64,000 nucleotides of DNA from Bacteroidia bacterium (GCA_030427865.1 JAUICK010000001.1:372001-436000); one strand, 5' to 3'. Positions 52,147 to 60,903 are shown, numbered from the stretch's first letter. The notes: generated from the sequence alone by a model not told the origin. Program-made: numbers and translations.

Positions 52147-52794
52147 TTTTGTTCCAAAAGCCAAATCTCCAGCATCTCCTAAACCAGGAACTATATATCC
52201 TTTATTATTCAATTCATTATCAATAGCAGCAATCCATAAATGAGTGTTTTCTGGAAATTTATCCTTAATAAATTTAACACCTTCTTTAGCTCCAATTACA
52301 GCTACAATATGAATTTCTTTTGGTGTTCCATATTTTTTAATCGCTTCTAAAACCGCCACTAAAGATTGGCCAGTAGCCAACATTGGATCTGCCAATAAGA
52401 GGGTTTTGTTATCTATAGAAGGTGCTGCAAAATATTCTACTACTATTTCAAATTCTGCATCATTATTTGGGTGATTACGATAGGCAGAAATAAATGCATT
52501 TTCTGCATCATCAAAATAATTTAACAATCCTTGATGCAAAGGCAACCCTGCTCTTAAAATGGAGCATAAAACTAAATCATTATAAGATAACTGTACTTTC
52601 TTTTTGCCTAAAGGAGTTTCTACATAAACTCCAGAATAAGATAACTCTTTACTTAGTTCGTATCCTAAAATTTCTCCTATTCTTTCTATATTTCTTCGAA
52701 AGCGAAGCGAATCTTTTTGAATCTTTACATCTCTTATTTCTGAGATAAATTTATTAAGAATCGAATTATTTTCTTGTAAGTGATGAACTATCAT
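52141..52794 (-). CDS. upp: Uracil phosphoribosyltransferase
   Basis: A 217-residue type I phosphoribosyltransferase converting uracil and PRPP to UMP. The PRPP loop is LLLADPMLATGQSLVAVLE, and the uracil-binding C terminus is GYIVPGLGDAGDLAFGTKL. Length is normal. It has its own -7 element (TACATTTG) and overlaps the convergent membrane-protein gene at its 3' end. PRPP for it would come from the prs gene product encoded near the right edge. Confidence 0.96.
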   Translation of the reverse strand: MIVHHLQENNSILNKFISEIRDVKIQKDSLRFRRNIERIGEILGYELSKELSYSGVYVETPLGKKKVQLSYNDLVLCSILRAGLPLHQGLLNYFDDAENAFISAYRNHPNNDAEFEIVVEYFAAPSIDNKTLLLADPMLATGQSLVAVLEAIKKYGTPKEIHIVAVIGAKEGVKFIKDKFPENTHLWIAAIDNELNNKGYIVPGLGDAGDLAFGTKL

Positions 52795-52813
52795 TTTAGA
52801 TGAATTATACTAA

Positions 52814-52821
52814 CAAATGTA
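52814..52821 (-). promoter_or_regulatory. -7 element for upp
   Basis: Minus-strand TACATTTG (TAnnTTTG) lies 19 nt upstream of the upp ATG. Confidence 0.6.
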
Positions 52822-52892
52822 ATGTAATTGGTTAAAATTTGTATATTGCCTTCGTACAAAAAGTCAAATATTAACAAAAACAATCAAAAAAA

Positions 52893-53363
52893 ATGGGAAT
52901 TTTTTCATTCATTAAAAATGCAGGAGCAGCAGTTTTCGGCATTGGAAAAACAACAGAAGAAGAAAATGCAGAAAAATCAAATCAATTAAGAGAAATTATT
53001 TCATCTTTAAACTTAGAAGTGAAAGATTTAGGCATTGAAGTAGATGATGATGCTGTAAAACTTTGGGGAGAAACTGCAGATTTAGCAACCAAAGAAAAAG
53101 TAGTTTTAACAGTTGGTAATACAAATGGAGTTTCTACTGTAGAAGATAACTTAACTGTTGCCGAAGTTGAAGTAATTGAAGAAGAAGCTTTGGCTCAATT
53201 TCATACTGTTAGCAGAGGAGATACCTTAGGTAAAATTGCTAAAACATATTATGGTAACGCTATGAAATATCCTGTAATTTTCGAGGCAAATCAACCAATG
53301 CTATCGCATCCAGATAAAATTTATCCTGGTCAGGTTTTAAGAATACCACCTTTAGTAGACTAA
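52893..53363 (+). CDS. lysM: BON-LysM protein, YgaU/Kbp-like
   Basis: A 156-residue protein without a signal peptide. Residues about 25-90 form a BON-like domain (LNLEVKDLGIEVDDDAVKLWGETADLATKEKVVLTVGNTNGVSTVEDNL, read in parts), and residues about 106-153 a LysM domain (FHTVSRGDTLGKIAKTYYGNAMKYPVIFEANQ). The arrangement equals E. coli YgaU (Kbp), a cytoplasmic K+-binding protein, so a potassium or osmotic role is plausible. A hairpin terminator follows, so it is monocistronic. Confidence 0.9.
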   Translation: MGIFSFIKNAGAAVFGIGKTTEEENAEKSNQLREIISSLNLEVKDLGIEVDDDAVKLWGETADLATKEKVVLTVGNTNGVSTVEDNLTVAEVEVIEEEALAQFHTVSRGDTLGKIAKTYYGNAMKYPVIFEANQPMLSHPDKIYPGQVLRIPPLVD

Positions 53364-53388
53364 CCAAAAGTTAGGTAACCAAAGTGAT

Positions 53389-53421
53389 AAGAGTTTCAGC
53401 AATTTGTTGAAACTCTTTTTT
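53389..53421 (+). terminator. Terminator of the LysM gene
   Basis: AGAGTTTCA pairs with TGAAACTCT around GCAATTTGT, followed by a T run. Confidence 0.85.
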
Positions 53422-53473
53422 ATTAATTATTTTAAATTTTATCATCAACTTTGTAAAAAATTTAGGATTTTAG

Positions 53474-54370
53474 ATGAATTCAAGAATATTAGCGCTAACC
53501 GCTGTGTTTATAGCTGCTATAATTTATGGTGTAAACTATACCATAGCAAAAGATGTAATGCCATTTTACGTTAAGCCCTATGCATTTATTTTGTTAAGAG
53601 TATCTGGTGCAACTTTATTTTTTTGGTGTATCGGTTTCTTTATTAAATCTCAAAAAATAGAAAGGTCAGATTTTAAAAAAATCTTTTTAGCATCTTTATT
53701 TGGTGTAACTATAAATATGCTTGCTTTTTTTAAAGGTTTAAGTTTAACAACACCTATTAGCGCCTCTGTTGTAATGGTTACAACCCCTATTATGGTGTTA
53801 ATTTTTTCTGCTATTTTACTTAAAGAAAAGATTGTAAAATTAAAAATTATTGGAATTATTATTGGGTTAATTGGAACTCTAATTCTAATAATTTATGGCA
53901 ATACTTCAGATAATAATGCAGACGATAGAGTTTTAGGTAATTTTTTGGTATTTATAAACGCCAGTTCTTATGGCTTATATTTAGTGTTGGTTAAAGGAAT
54001 ACTAAAAAAATACAATCCGTTTGTTTTTATAAAGTGGTTTTATTTATTTGGTTTTATAACAGTACTTCCCTTTAGTATTTTCGAATTTACAGAAATTTCT
54101 TGGGTAAGTATGCCGTCTTCAATTTATTTAAAAATTGGATTTGTTGTTCTGTTTACCACATGTATAACTTATTTATTTAATCTTTATGGTTTAACCAAAC
54201 TAAAGCCAACTACAGTTAGTGTTTTTATTTATTTACAACCTGTAATTGCAACTATTTTTGCATTATTTGTAGGCAGCGATTCTTTAAATATTGTAAAGTT
54301 TTTAGCTATAATTATTATTTTTGCTGGAGTTTATTTAGTTACTAAGCAAGTAGATAAACCAATCAAATAA
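53474..54370 (+). CDS. EamA/DMT family transporter
   Basis: A 298-residue membrane protein with ten predicted helices in two EamA repeats (ALTAVFIAAIIYGVNYTIAKD to GNTS; then NFLVFINASSYGLYLVLVKGI to the end). DMT transporters export amino acids, nucleobases or other metabolites; the substrate is unknown. It is a single gene between the LysM terminator and the yicC promoter. CAACTTTG upstream is one base off the -7 consensus. Confidence 0.9.
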   Translation: MNSRILALTAVFIAAIIYGVNYTIAKDVMPFYVKPYAFILLRVSGATLFFWCIGFFIKSQKIERSDFKKIFLASLFGVTINMLAFFKGLSLTTPISASVVMVTTPIMVLIFSAILLKEKIVKLKIIGIIIGLIGTLILIIYGNTSDNNADDRVLGNFLVFINASSYGLYLVLVKGILKKYNPFVFIKWFYLFGFITVLPFSIFEFTEISWVSMPSSIYLKIGFVVLFTTCITYLFNLYGLTKLKPTTVSVFIYLQPVIATIFALFVGSDSLNIVKFLAIIIIFAGVYLVTKQVDKPIK

Positions 54371-54374
54371 AAAC

Positions 54375-54382
54375 TATATTTG
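54375..54382 (+). promoter_or_regulatory. -7 element for yicC-gmk
   Basis: TATATTTG (TAnnTTTG) lies 24 nt before the yicC ATG. Confidence 0.6.
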
Positions 54383-54406
54383 CATTTCATTTAAAATCAC
54401 GATTGT

Positions 54407-55273
54407 ATGATTCAATCTATGACTGGTTATGGCAAGTCTGTATTACAATTACCTACCAAAAAAATAACCATAGAAATAAAATCGTTAAACAGTAAAAATT
54501 TAGATTTAAACGTTAGAATACCTTCTTACTACAAAGAAAAAGAATTAGATGTTCGTAAAAAATTAGCAAACACTCTTGTTCGTGGTAAGGTAGATTTTTC
54601 AATTTTTGTTGAAATGACTGCAGATGAAACTTCTACAACTGTAAATCATGGGGTTGTAAAACAATATATACAACAACTTAGAAATGTTGTTCAAACTGGA
54701 ACTTCTGATGATGTTGAGCTCCTTAAAATGGCCATTAGAATGCCAGATGCTCTTAAAACCGAACGTGAAGAATTAGATGAAAACGAATGGACTGAAATTG
54801 AAAAAGGAATTAACATTGCTATTAAAGAAATAGTACAATACAGAATTGATGAAGCTACCTCTTTAGAAATCGACTTCAAAAAGAGAATTGCAAATATTAA
54901 AAAATACCTTGAAGAAGTTAAAGCTTTAGACGGAGACCGAATTGAAAACGTAAAAACACGTTTAAAAAAAGCTATTGACGATTTAAAAGTAGATACAGAC
55001 GAAAATCGTTTTGAACAAGAACTCATTTATTATTTAGAAAAATTAGATATTAACGAAGAAAAAGTACGATTAGCAAATCACTTAGCATACTTCTTAGAAA
55101 CTCTAGATTCGGCAGATTCTAATGGTAAAAAATTAGGGTTTGTTATACAAGAAATAGGAAGAGAAATAAATACTACAGGATCTAAAGCTAATTTTGCACC
55201 AATGCAAAAAGCGGTTATTCAAATGAAAAACGAGTTAGAACAAATTAAAGAACAAATTTTAAACGTCTTATAA
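54407..55273 (+). CDS. YicC/YloC family endoribonuclease
   Basis: A 288-residue protein with the hallmark N terminus MIQSMTGYGKS and the YicC/DUF1732 C terminus (RFEQELIYYLEKLDINEEKVRLANHLAYFLETL; GKKLGFVIQEIGREINTTGSKA). YicC proteins are hexameric metal-dependent ribonucleases linked to RNA turnover and stationary phase. The gmk gene starts directly after its stop, a conserved neighbour pairing in many bacteria. Confidence 0.93.
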   Translation: MIQSMTGYGKSVLQLPTKKITIEIKSLNSKNLDLNVRIPSYYKEKELDVRKKLANTLVRGKVDFSIFVEMTADETSTTVNHGVVKQYIQQLRNVVQTGTSDDVELLKMAIRMPDALKTEREELDENEWTEIEKGINIAIKEIVQYRIDEATSLEIDFKKRIANIKKYLEEVKALDGDRIENVKTRLKKAIDDLKVDTDENRFEQELIYYLEKLDINEEKVRLANHLAYFLETLDSADSNGKKLGFVIQEIGREINTTGSKANFAPMQKAVIQMKNELEQIKEQILNVL

Positions 55274-55873
55274 ATGTCTGATTTTAAAGGAAAATTATTC
55301 GTGTTTTCTGCACCTTCGGGTTCTGGTAAAACCACCATTGTTCGTCATTTATTAAAACAAGAACGATTTAATTTAGCGTTTTCTATTTCTGCAACATCAA
55401 GAGACCCAAGAGGATCTGAAAAAAACGGAGAAGATTACTATTTTATTTCTTTAAAAGAATTTAAAAATAAAATTAAAAATGATGAGTTTTTAGAATGGGA
55501 AGAAGTTTACAGAGATAATTTTTACGGAACTTTAAAAAGTGAAATAGAGCGTATTTGGGCACAAAAAAAACACGTTATTTTTGATATTGATGTGGTTGGT
55601 GGGTTGCGAATAAAAAAGAAATTCCCAAAAGAAACCTTAGCTGTTTTTGTAAAACCACCAAGTGTAGATGAACTTAAAATTCGACTTAAAAAACGCTCTA
55701 CAGAAAGCGATGATAAAATAAATATGCGAATTGCAAAAGCTTCTGTAGAATTGGCAACTGCACCGCAATTTGATAAAATCATCAAGAACTATGATTTAGA
55801 TCTAGCTCTTAAAGAAGCAGAAGATTTAGTAGATGATTTTTTAGAGGTAAAAGAGAAGAAAGAAAACAATTAA
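55274..55873 (+). CDS. gmk: Guanylate kinase
   Basis: A 199-residue P-loop kinase phosphorylating GMP to GDP. Walker A is APSGSGKTT (13-21); the GMP-binding region has SISATSRDPRGSEKNGEDYYF and EVYRDNFYGTLKSEIE. It starts immediately after the yicC stop codon, so the two genes form one transcript and are probably translationally coupled. It supplies GDP for nucleotide and (p)ppGpp pools. Confidence 0.96.
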   Translation: MSDFKGKLFVFSAPSGSGKTTIVRHLLKQERFNLAFSISATSRDPRGSEKNGEDYYFISLKEFKNKIKNDEFLEWEEVYRDNFYGTLKSEIERIWAQKKHVIFDIDVVGGLRIKKKFPKETLAVFVKPPSVDELKIRLKKRSTESDDKINMRIAKASVELATAPQFDKIIKNYDLDLALKEAEDLVDDFLEVKEKKENN

Positions 55874-55955
55874 AAGCTTGAAGTTGGAAGTATGAAGTTC
55901 AGAGTTATAGAATTACTACTTCAAACTCCGTTCTTCAAATTTCAAACTATTTACA
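55874..55955. other. Spacer with GAAGTT/CTTCAAA inverted motifs
   Basis: Purine-rich CTTGAAGTTGGAAGTATGAA is followed by pyrimidine-rich CTTCAAACTCCGTTCTTCAA, giving weak complementarity. It looks like a low-complexity intergenic repeat of the kind found between flavobacterial genes. No promoter element was seen, so nadD may be read through from gmk. Confidence 0.4.
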
Positions 55956-56537
55956 ATGAAAATCGGTTTATACTTTGGCACTTTCAATCCCATTCATATT
56001 GGGCATTTAATTATTGCCAATCATATGGTTGAGTATTCAGATTTAGATGAAATCTGGATGGTGGTAACCCCTCATAATCCATTTAAAAAGAAAAGTTCTT
56101 TGTTAGAAAACCATCATCGATTTGAATTGGTGTATAGAGCTACAGAAACGTATCCAAAAATTAAACCCTCAGATATCGAGTTTAAATTACCTCAACCCAA
56201 CTATACTGTGCATACTTTAGCACATATTTCTGATGTATATCCAGACAAAGAATTTTGTTTGATTATGGGAGAAGACAATCTAAAAAGTTTGCATAAATGG
56301 AAAAATTATGAAACTATTTTAAAGCACCATCACATTTATGTGTATCCAAGAATTGCTGAAGGAAAAGTAGAACATCAATTTAAAAATCACCCTAAAATTC
56401 ATAAAGTTGAAGCCCCAATAGTGCAAATATCTTCTACTATGATTCGTAACGGAATTAAAAACCAAAAAAACATAAAGCCTCTTTTAACCAAAGAAGTTTG
56501 GAATTATGTTGATGAAATGAATTTTTATAGAAAATAG
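55956..56537 (+). CDS. nadD: Nicotinate-nucleotide adenylyltransferase
   Basis: A 193-residue nucleotidyltransferase making deamido-NAD from nicotinate mononucleotide and ATP. The HxGH motif is in YFGTFNPIHIGHLIIAN (H14-H17), and the ATP-binding ISSTMIR motif is near residue 165. Length matches NadD. It is downstream of yicC-gmk on the same strand, probably in the same transcription unit, although the 82-nt spacer carries repeat-like sequence. Confidence 0.94.
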   Translation: MKIGLYFGTFNPIHIGHLIIANHMVEYSDLDEIWMVVTPHNPFKKKSSLLENHHRFELVYRATETYPKIKPSDIEFKLPQPNYTVHTLAHISDVYPDKEFCLIMGEDNLKSLHKWKNYETILKHHHIYVYPRIAEGKVEHQFKNHPKIHKVEAPIVQISSTMIRNGIKNQKNIKPLLTKEVWNYVDEMNFYRK

Positions 56538-56556
56538 TTTCGCTTAAAATTCGTTG

Positions 56557-56564
56557 TATATTTG
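56557..56564 (+). promoter_or_regulatory. -7 element for the M23-GH3 operon
   Basis: TATATTTG (TAnnTTTG) lies 21 nt before the GTG start of the M23 gene and supports that non-ATG start. Confidence 0.6.
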
Positions 56565-56585
56565 TGAAATAACAAATACAACCAA

Positions 56586-57452
56586 GTGGTAAAAAAGGAT
56601 AAAAAGAAAGGAAAACTTAAACGAAAACTAACTGATAAATATAGGTTGGTTGTTTTAAATGAAGACACTTTTGAAGAACGTTTTTCATTAAAATTATCTC
56701 GTTTAAACGTATTTGTTTTAGGCGGAGTTTTCTCTATTTTATTAGTTGTAGCAACTACTGTTTTAATTGCATTTACCCCTATTAAAGAATACATTCCTGG
56801 GTATTCATCTTCAGCTTTAAAAAGAAAAGCTGCAAAATTAACCTTCGAAGCCGATTCTTTAAAAACTAAATTAGCCGTCTTAGAAAATTACACTAAAGCC
56901 TTAAAACCAGTTTTAACAGGAGAAATTGCTCCAGAAAGCATAGATTCTATTCAAACAGAAGCAAGACAACGCTTTATAGATGAAAGTAAATTAAACGCAA
57001 CTAAAGAAGATTCATTGTTTAGAGAAAAAATAGATCGCGAAACTCGTTTTGCGCTTCAAAATAGTAGCAATAATAAAGTTAAGGTTGTATTTTTTGCACC
57101 TTTAAATGGTGCTATCTCTCAAAATTTCGATGCAAACTCTAAACATTTTGCAGTTGATATTGTTGCTAAAAAAGGAGCCCCTGTAAAAGCTACTGCAGAT
57201 GGAACCGTAATTTTTTCTGGTTGGACAACAGAAACAGGTTATGTTATTATTTTAAAACACGCCAAAGAATATATTTCTGTATACAAACACAATGGAACTT
57301 TACTAAAGCAACAAGGAGATTTTGTAAAATCTGGAGAAGTAATTGCTACAGTAGGTTCTACAGGAGAACTAACAACAGGACCACATTTACATTTTGAACT
57401 TTGGAGTGGTGGTTACTCTGTAAATCCAACAAATTTTATAGATTTTAAATAA
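56586..57452 (+). CDS. Membrane-anchored M23 peptidase
   Basis: A 288-residue protein with a short basic cytoplasmic N terminus, one membrane helix (about 41-63), a helical periplasmic stalk (about 80-145) and a C-terminal LytM/M23 domain. All zinc residues are present: HFAVD (H187, D191) and HLH (H267, H269). It probably cleaves peptidoglycan peptides or, if it is a stalked regulator, recruits an amidase. It starts at GTG; no upstream in-frame ATG exists after the -7 element. Its stop overlaps the start of the GH3 gene (TAATG). Confidence 0.9.
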   Translation: MVKKDKKKGKLKRKLTDKYRLVVLNEDTFEERFSLKLSRLNVFVLGGVFSILLVVATTVLIAFTPIKEYIPGYSSSALKRKAAKLTFEADSLKTKLAVLENYTKALKPVLTGEIAPESIDSIQTEARQRFIDESKLNATKEDSLFREKIDRETRFALQNSSNNKVKVVFFAPLNGAISQNFDANSKHFAVDIVAKKGAPVKATADGTVIFSGWTTETGYVIILKHAKEYISVYKHNGTLLKQQGDFVKSGEVIATVGSTGELTTGPHLHFELWSGGYSVNPTNFIDFK

Positions 57453-58945
57453 TGAGCATCAAATCTTTTTTTGCAATTCCGTTTGCTAAAATTGTCACAA
57501 AAAAAGTCTATAAATGGGCTAATAATCCGCATAAAACGCAAGAAAAAGTTTTTAAAAATTTAATTGCAACCGCTAAAAATACAGCCTTTGGAAAAGACCA
57601 TCATTTTAATGAAATAAATTCTTATAATGATTTTAAAAAACACGTAAAAGTACAAGATTACGAAGGTTTACGAGCTTATGTTGATAGAATGGTTGCAGGA
57701 GAATCTGATGTACTTTGGCCTGGAAAACCATTGTATTATGCCAAAACTTCTGGTACAACTTCTGGCGCAAAATACATTCCAATTAGCAAAGAATCGATGC
57801 CAACACATATAAAAGCAGCAAGAAACGCTTTGTTATTTTATATTGTAGAAAAAAACGATGCAAGTTTTGTAGATGGAAAAATGATTTTTTTACAAGGAAG
57901 TCCAGTTTTAGAAGATAAAAACGGTGTAAAGTTGGGAAGATTAAGTGGAATTGTAGCACATTATGTTCCTCAATATTTACTAAAAAACCGTTTACCAAGT
58001 TGGGAGACAAATTGTATAGAAGATTGGGATACCAAAGTAAATGCTATTGTTAAAGAAACCCTTAATGAAGATATGACTGTAATTAGCGGGATTCCTTCAT
58101 GGGTACAAATGTATTTTGAAAAATTGATTGAAAAAACGGGTAAAAAAATATCAGAAACCTTCCCAAATTTTAACTTCTTCATTTACGGAGGAGTAAATTT
58201 TGAACCTTATAAGAACAAGTTCGAAAGTTTAATTGGTAAGAAAATAGATTATATAGAATTGTATCCAGCATCCGAAGGTTTTATTGCCTATCAAGATTCG
58301 CAAACCGAAAAAGGAATGTTGTTGCAGTTAGATTCAGGAATATTTTATGAGTTTATTCCTGCAAATGAATTTTTTAATGAAAATCCGACAAGAATTTCTT
58401 TAAAAGATGTAAAAATTGGTGTGAATTACGTTATCATTTTAAACACAACTGCTGGTTTGTGGGGTTATAATATTGGTGATACTGTAGAATTTACATCAAC
58501 AAAACCCTATCGAATAAAAGTTACTGGCAGAATTAAACATTTTATATCCGCCTTTGGCGAACACGTTATTGGTAAAGAAGTAGAAAAGGCATTAAATGAT
58601 GCTATACAAGGAACAAACATTAATGTAAGTGAGTTTACTGTAGCACCACAAGTAAATCCAGAAAGTGGTTTACCATATCATGAATGGTTTATAGAATTTG
58701 AAAATGAACCTGATAATTTAGAAGAATTTGCACAAAAAGTAGATGCCTCTATGCAAGCACAAAATATTTATTATTTCGATTTAATTGAAGGAAAAGTGTT
58801 GCGTCCGTTAATTATTAGAAAAGTTAAAAAAGGCGGTTTTCATAATTATATGAAATCTATTGGTAAATTTGGAGGTCAAAACAAGATTCCGCAATTGTCT
58901 GATAATAGAAAAATTGCTGATGTGTTAGAGAATTTTTTAGTTTAA
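57452..58945 (+). CDS. GH3 auxin-responsive-type acyl-adenylate enzyme
   Basis: A 497-residue bacterial member of the GH3 family of the ANL adenylating superfamily. Motifs: the phosphate loop YYAKTSGTTSGAKYIPIS (about 90-107), YPASEGFIAYQ (adenylation core) and GYNIGDTVEFTS followed by VTGRIKHFISAFGEHV, as in plant GH3. Plant GH3 enzymes join amino acids to hormones such as auxin or jasmonate; the bacterial substrate is unknown. It overlaps the M23 gene by one base, so the two are translationally coupled, hinting at an envelope-linked conjugation reaction. Confidence 0.9.
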   Translation: MSIKSFFAIPFAKIVTKKVYKWANNPHKTQEKVFKNLIATAKNTAFGKDHHFNEINSYNDFKKHVKVQDYEGLRAYVDRMVAGESDVLWPGKPLYYAKTSGTTSGAKYIPISKESMPTHIKAARNALLFYIVEKNDASFVDGKMIFLQGSPVLEDKNGVKLGRLSGIVAHYVPQYLLKNRLPSWETNCIEDWDTKVNAIVKETLNEDMTVISGIPSWVQMYFEKLIEKTGKKISETFPNFNFFIYGGVNFEPYKNKFESLIGKKIDYIELYPASEGFIAYQDSQTEKGMLLQLDSGIFYEFIPANEFFNENPTRISLKDVKIGVNYVIILNTTAGLWGYNIGDTVEFTSTKPYRIKVTGRIKHFISAFGEHVIGKEVEKALNDAIQGTNINVSEFTVAPQVNPESGLPYHEWFIEFENEPDNLEEFAQKVDASMQAQNIYYFDLIEGKVLRPLIIRKVKKGGFHNYMKSIGKFGGQNKIPQLSDNRKIADVLENFLV

Positions 58946-58966
58946 AATTAATAAATACACAAATAA

Positions 58967-59050
58967 ATGGGAGGAGATTTTTTATTTTTAGGATTAGCAA
59001 TAGCCTTAGTTATTGTCTACTTTTACAACAAATATAGAAACAGACGTTAA
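58967..59050 (+). CDS. 27-residue single-helix microprotein
   Basis: A short frame 21 nt after the GH3 stop encodes MGGDFLFLGLAIALVIVYFY followed by NKYRNRR. It is one hydrophobic helix (residues 5-20) with an acidic N-terminal side and a strongly basic tail, which would place the tail in the cytoplasm. A purine-rich run precedes and overlaps the ATG. Its design is that of small regulatory membrane microproteins. Coding status is unproven, but the complete helix-plus-basic-tail pattern is hard to get by chance in AT-rich spacer. It would be co-transcribed with the M23 and GH3 genes. Confidence 0.55.
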   Translation: MGGDFLFLGLAIALVIVYFYNKYRNRR

Positions 59051-59063
59051 TTAGTAATAGTTT

Positions 59064-59137
59064 GTCATTCCAAACGAAGTATGAAGAGGAATCTCTTTAT
59101 CAAAAGATTTCTGAATCGTTCCTTATTTCGAAATGAC
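59064..59137. repeat. R1-type inverted repeat
   Basis: GTCATTCCAAACGAAGTATG...GGAATCTC and AGATTTCTGAATCGTTCC...TTCGAAATGAC are inverted halves related to the inner arms of R1 at 14937-15008. It lies between the microprotein gene and queD. Confidence 0.7.
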
Positions 59138-59156
59138 ATATTCATAAAATTTTTGA

Positions 59157-59606
59157 ATGAGTACAATTAGAATTACAAAACAATTTAATTTTGAAACTGG
59201 GCATGCATTGTATGGTTATGATGGAAAGTGTAAAAATGTGCATGGCCATTCTTATAAACTTTCTGTTACAGTTTCTGGAAAACCTATTAAAGACAATACC
59301 AATGTTAAATTTGGAATGGTAATTGATTTTGGTGACTTAAAAAAAATTGTAAACGAAGAAATTGTAGATGTTTTTGATCATGCAACTGTTTTTAACAAAA
59401 ACACACCTCATGTAGAATTGGCAAAAGAGTTAAAAGACAGAGGTCATCATGTAATTTTGGTAGATTATCAACCAACAAGTGAAATGATGGTGATTGACTT
59501 TGCTAAAAAAATAAAAACAAGATTGCCAAAAAACATCAAATTGCATTCTATAAAACTCCAAGAAACAGATACCAGTTTTGCAGAATGGTATGCAAGCGAA
59601 AATTAA
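59157..59606 (+). CDS. queD: 6-carboxytetrahydropterin synthase QueD
   Basis: A 149-residue T-fold enzyme. Zinc ligands H16, H29 and H31 are in FNFETGHALYGYDGKCKNVHGH, split by the catalytic C25. The later DHATVFNKNTPH and LQETDTSFAEW motifs complete the site. It makes 6-carboxy-tetrahydropterin for queuosine/7-deazaguanine synthesis. It is longer than E. coli QueD because of an insertion around residues 40-60, a pattern seen in Bacteroidota. No other que gene is in the window. Confidence 0.92.
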   Translation: MSTIRITKQFNFETGHALYGYDGKCKNVHGHSYKLSVTVSGKPIKDNTNVKFGMVIDFGDLKKIVNEEIVDVFDHATVFNKNTPHVELAKELKDRGHHVILVDYQPTSEMMVIDFAKKIKTRLPKNIKLHSIKLQETDTSFAEWYASEN

Positions 59607-59663
59607 CATCTTAAATTAAAACAATAACCTTTATTTTTTAGAGTTATATTAAAAAAATAAATT

Positions 59664-60197
59664 ATGAAATTAACAAAATTACTTTTAAGTTTATGTTTTG
59701 CTATTGCAATGAGTAGTTGTAGCAATAACGATGAAAAAATAATTGCTTTAGACTTAACTACAACCAATGTTGCAGGTACTTATATTGTTAGTGAGTTAAA
59801 TGCAGATATTGTTAATACTGCTGTTACACAAGGCGCAACCGTTACCATATCTACAGCTACCAAAATTGGAGATACTTTTCAGGTTGATTTAGTTTTAAAT
59901 AATAATGGAACTTTTACAGCCAATGGGCAATATAGAGTTGTTACTAAAGTTACAGATGCTTCTGGAGGCGTTACTGAAACTCCAAAAATAGTTAACGTTA
60001 ATAATTCTGGGACTTACTCTGTAAATACTACCAATAGAACAATTAATTTTAGCGCTATAAACGATGATCTTCTAAATGGTAGACTTAATGTAAACTTCTT
60101 TAATGAAACTACATTAACACTTACGCAAGAATTGGAAGAAGTAGTTGGAGGAATTACAACTAAAACAAAATCGAATATTATTTTTAAAAGGAAATAA
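59664..60197 (+). CDS. Lipocalin-like lipoprotein of unknown function
   Basis: A 177-residue lipoprotein (signal ending AMSSC, lipidated Cys at 19). The mature part is a beta-rich sheet pattern: VAGTYIVSELNADI, FQVDLVLNNNGTFTANGQYRV, SGTYSVNTTNRTINFS and ETTLTLTQELEEV, as in the lipocalin-like surface lipoproteins of Bacteroidota (VAGTY...LNNNGTF...). Ligand and role are unknown. It converges on pth with 6 nt between them. Confidence 0.78.
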   Translation: MKLTKLLLSLCFAIAMSSCSNNDEKIIALDLTTTNVAGTYIVSELNADIVNTAVTQGATVTISTATKIGDTFQVDLVLNNNGTFTANGQYRVVTKVTDASGGVTETPKIVNVNNSGTYSVNTTNRTINFSAINDDLLNGRLNVNFFNETTLTLTQELEEVVGGITTKTKSNIIFKRK

Positions 60198-60203
60198 TAC
60201 TTT

Positions 60204-60833
60204 TTATTTTCCGTTAAAAGCATTCATTGTATTTGCTAAACCAGCTGTACCAAAAGAAGTTATTACTTTTGTAGCTATTGGAAAACGCTCTATTAACTGG
60301 CTGGTCTCTTCTTTGCTCCATTCGCCTAAAACAAAATCTACCTGTTTCCCTTTTGGATAATTAGCACCTACACCAAAACGAAAACGCGCATATTTTTGAT
60401 GTCCTAATTTTGCTTCTATGTCTTTTAAACCGTTATGGCCACCAGCAGAACCTTTTGTTTTAATACGGATTGTTCCAAAATCGATATTTACATCATCTGT
60501 AATTACCAATAGATTTTCTAAAGAAATTTTTTCTTTATCCATCCAGTATTTAAGTGCTTTTCCGCTTAAATTCATAAAAGTACTTGGTTTTAACAAGATA
60601 AATGTTCTTCCTTTAAAGCGAAAAGTAGCAATATCTCCTAACTTTTCTGTTTCGAAAATGGTATTGTGTTCTTTTGCGACTTCATCAAGAATTTTAAATC
60701 CAATATTATGACGCGTATTTGTGTATTTATCGCCAATATTTCCTAAACCAACAATTAAAAATTTCTTCATCAATTCTTCTTTAGTTTCAACTTTTATTCC
60801 TAGTAAACTCAAAAAAAAGCTCCTTATTTTCAT
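60204..60833 (-). CDS. pth: Peptidyl-tRNA hydrolase
   Basis: The enzyme recycles peptidyl-tRNA dropped by ribosomes. Catalytic residues lie in FLIVGLGNIGDKYTNTRHNIGF (N, H) and ITDDVNIDFGTIR (D). The frame gives 209 residues, with about 21 residues (MKIRSFFLSLLGIKVETKEEL) before the canonical MKKFLIVGLGN. Flavobacterial Pth often has such an extension, so the long start is kept, with 60770 as the alternative. TATTTTTA four nt before the long start is one base off the -7 consensus. A terminator separates it from rplY. Confidence 0.92.
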   Translation of the reverse strand: MKIRSFFLSLLGIKVETKEELMKKFLIVGLGNIGDKYTNTRHNIGFKILDEVAKEHNTIFETEKLGDIATFRFKGRTFILLKPSTFMNLSGKALKYWMDKEKISLENLLVITDDVNIDFGTIRIKTKGSAGGHNGLKDIEAKLGHQKYARFRFGVGANYPKGKQVDFVLGEWSKEETSQLIERFPIATKVITSFGTAGLANTMNAFNGK

Positions 60834-60853
60834 AAGGTAAAAATACTAAAATA

Positions 60854-60883
60854 AAAAAGCGTTACAGAGTTGTAACGCTTTTA
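60854..60883. terminator. Terminator after rplY
   Basis: AAAAGCGTTAC pairs with GTAACGCTTTT around AGAGTT. It lies 20 nt 3' of rplY on the minus strand and upstream of pth. Confidence 0.85.
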
Positions 60884-60903
60884 TAAATTATGTTTGCAAA
60901 AAT

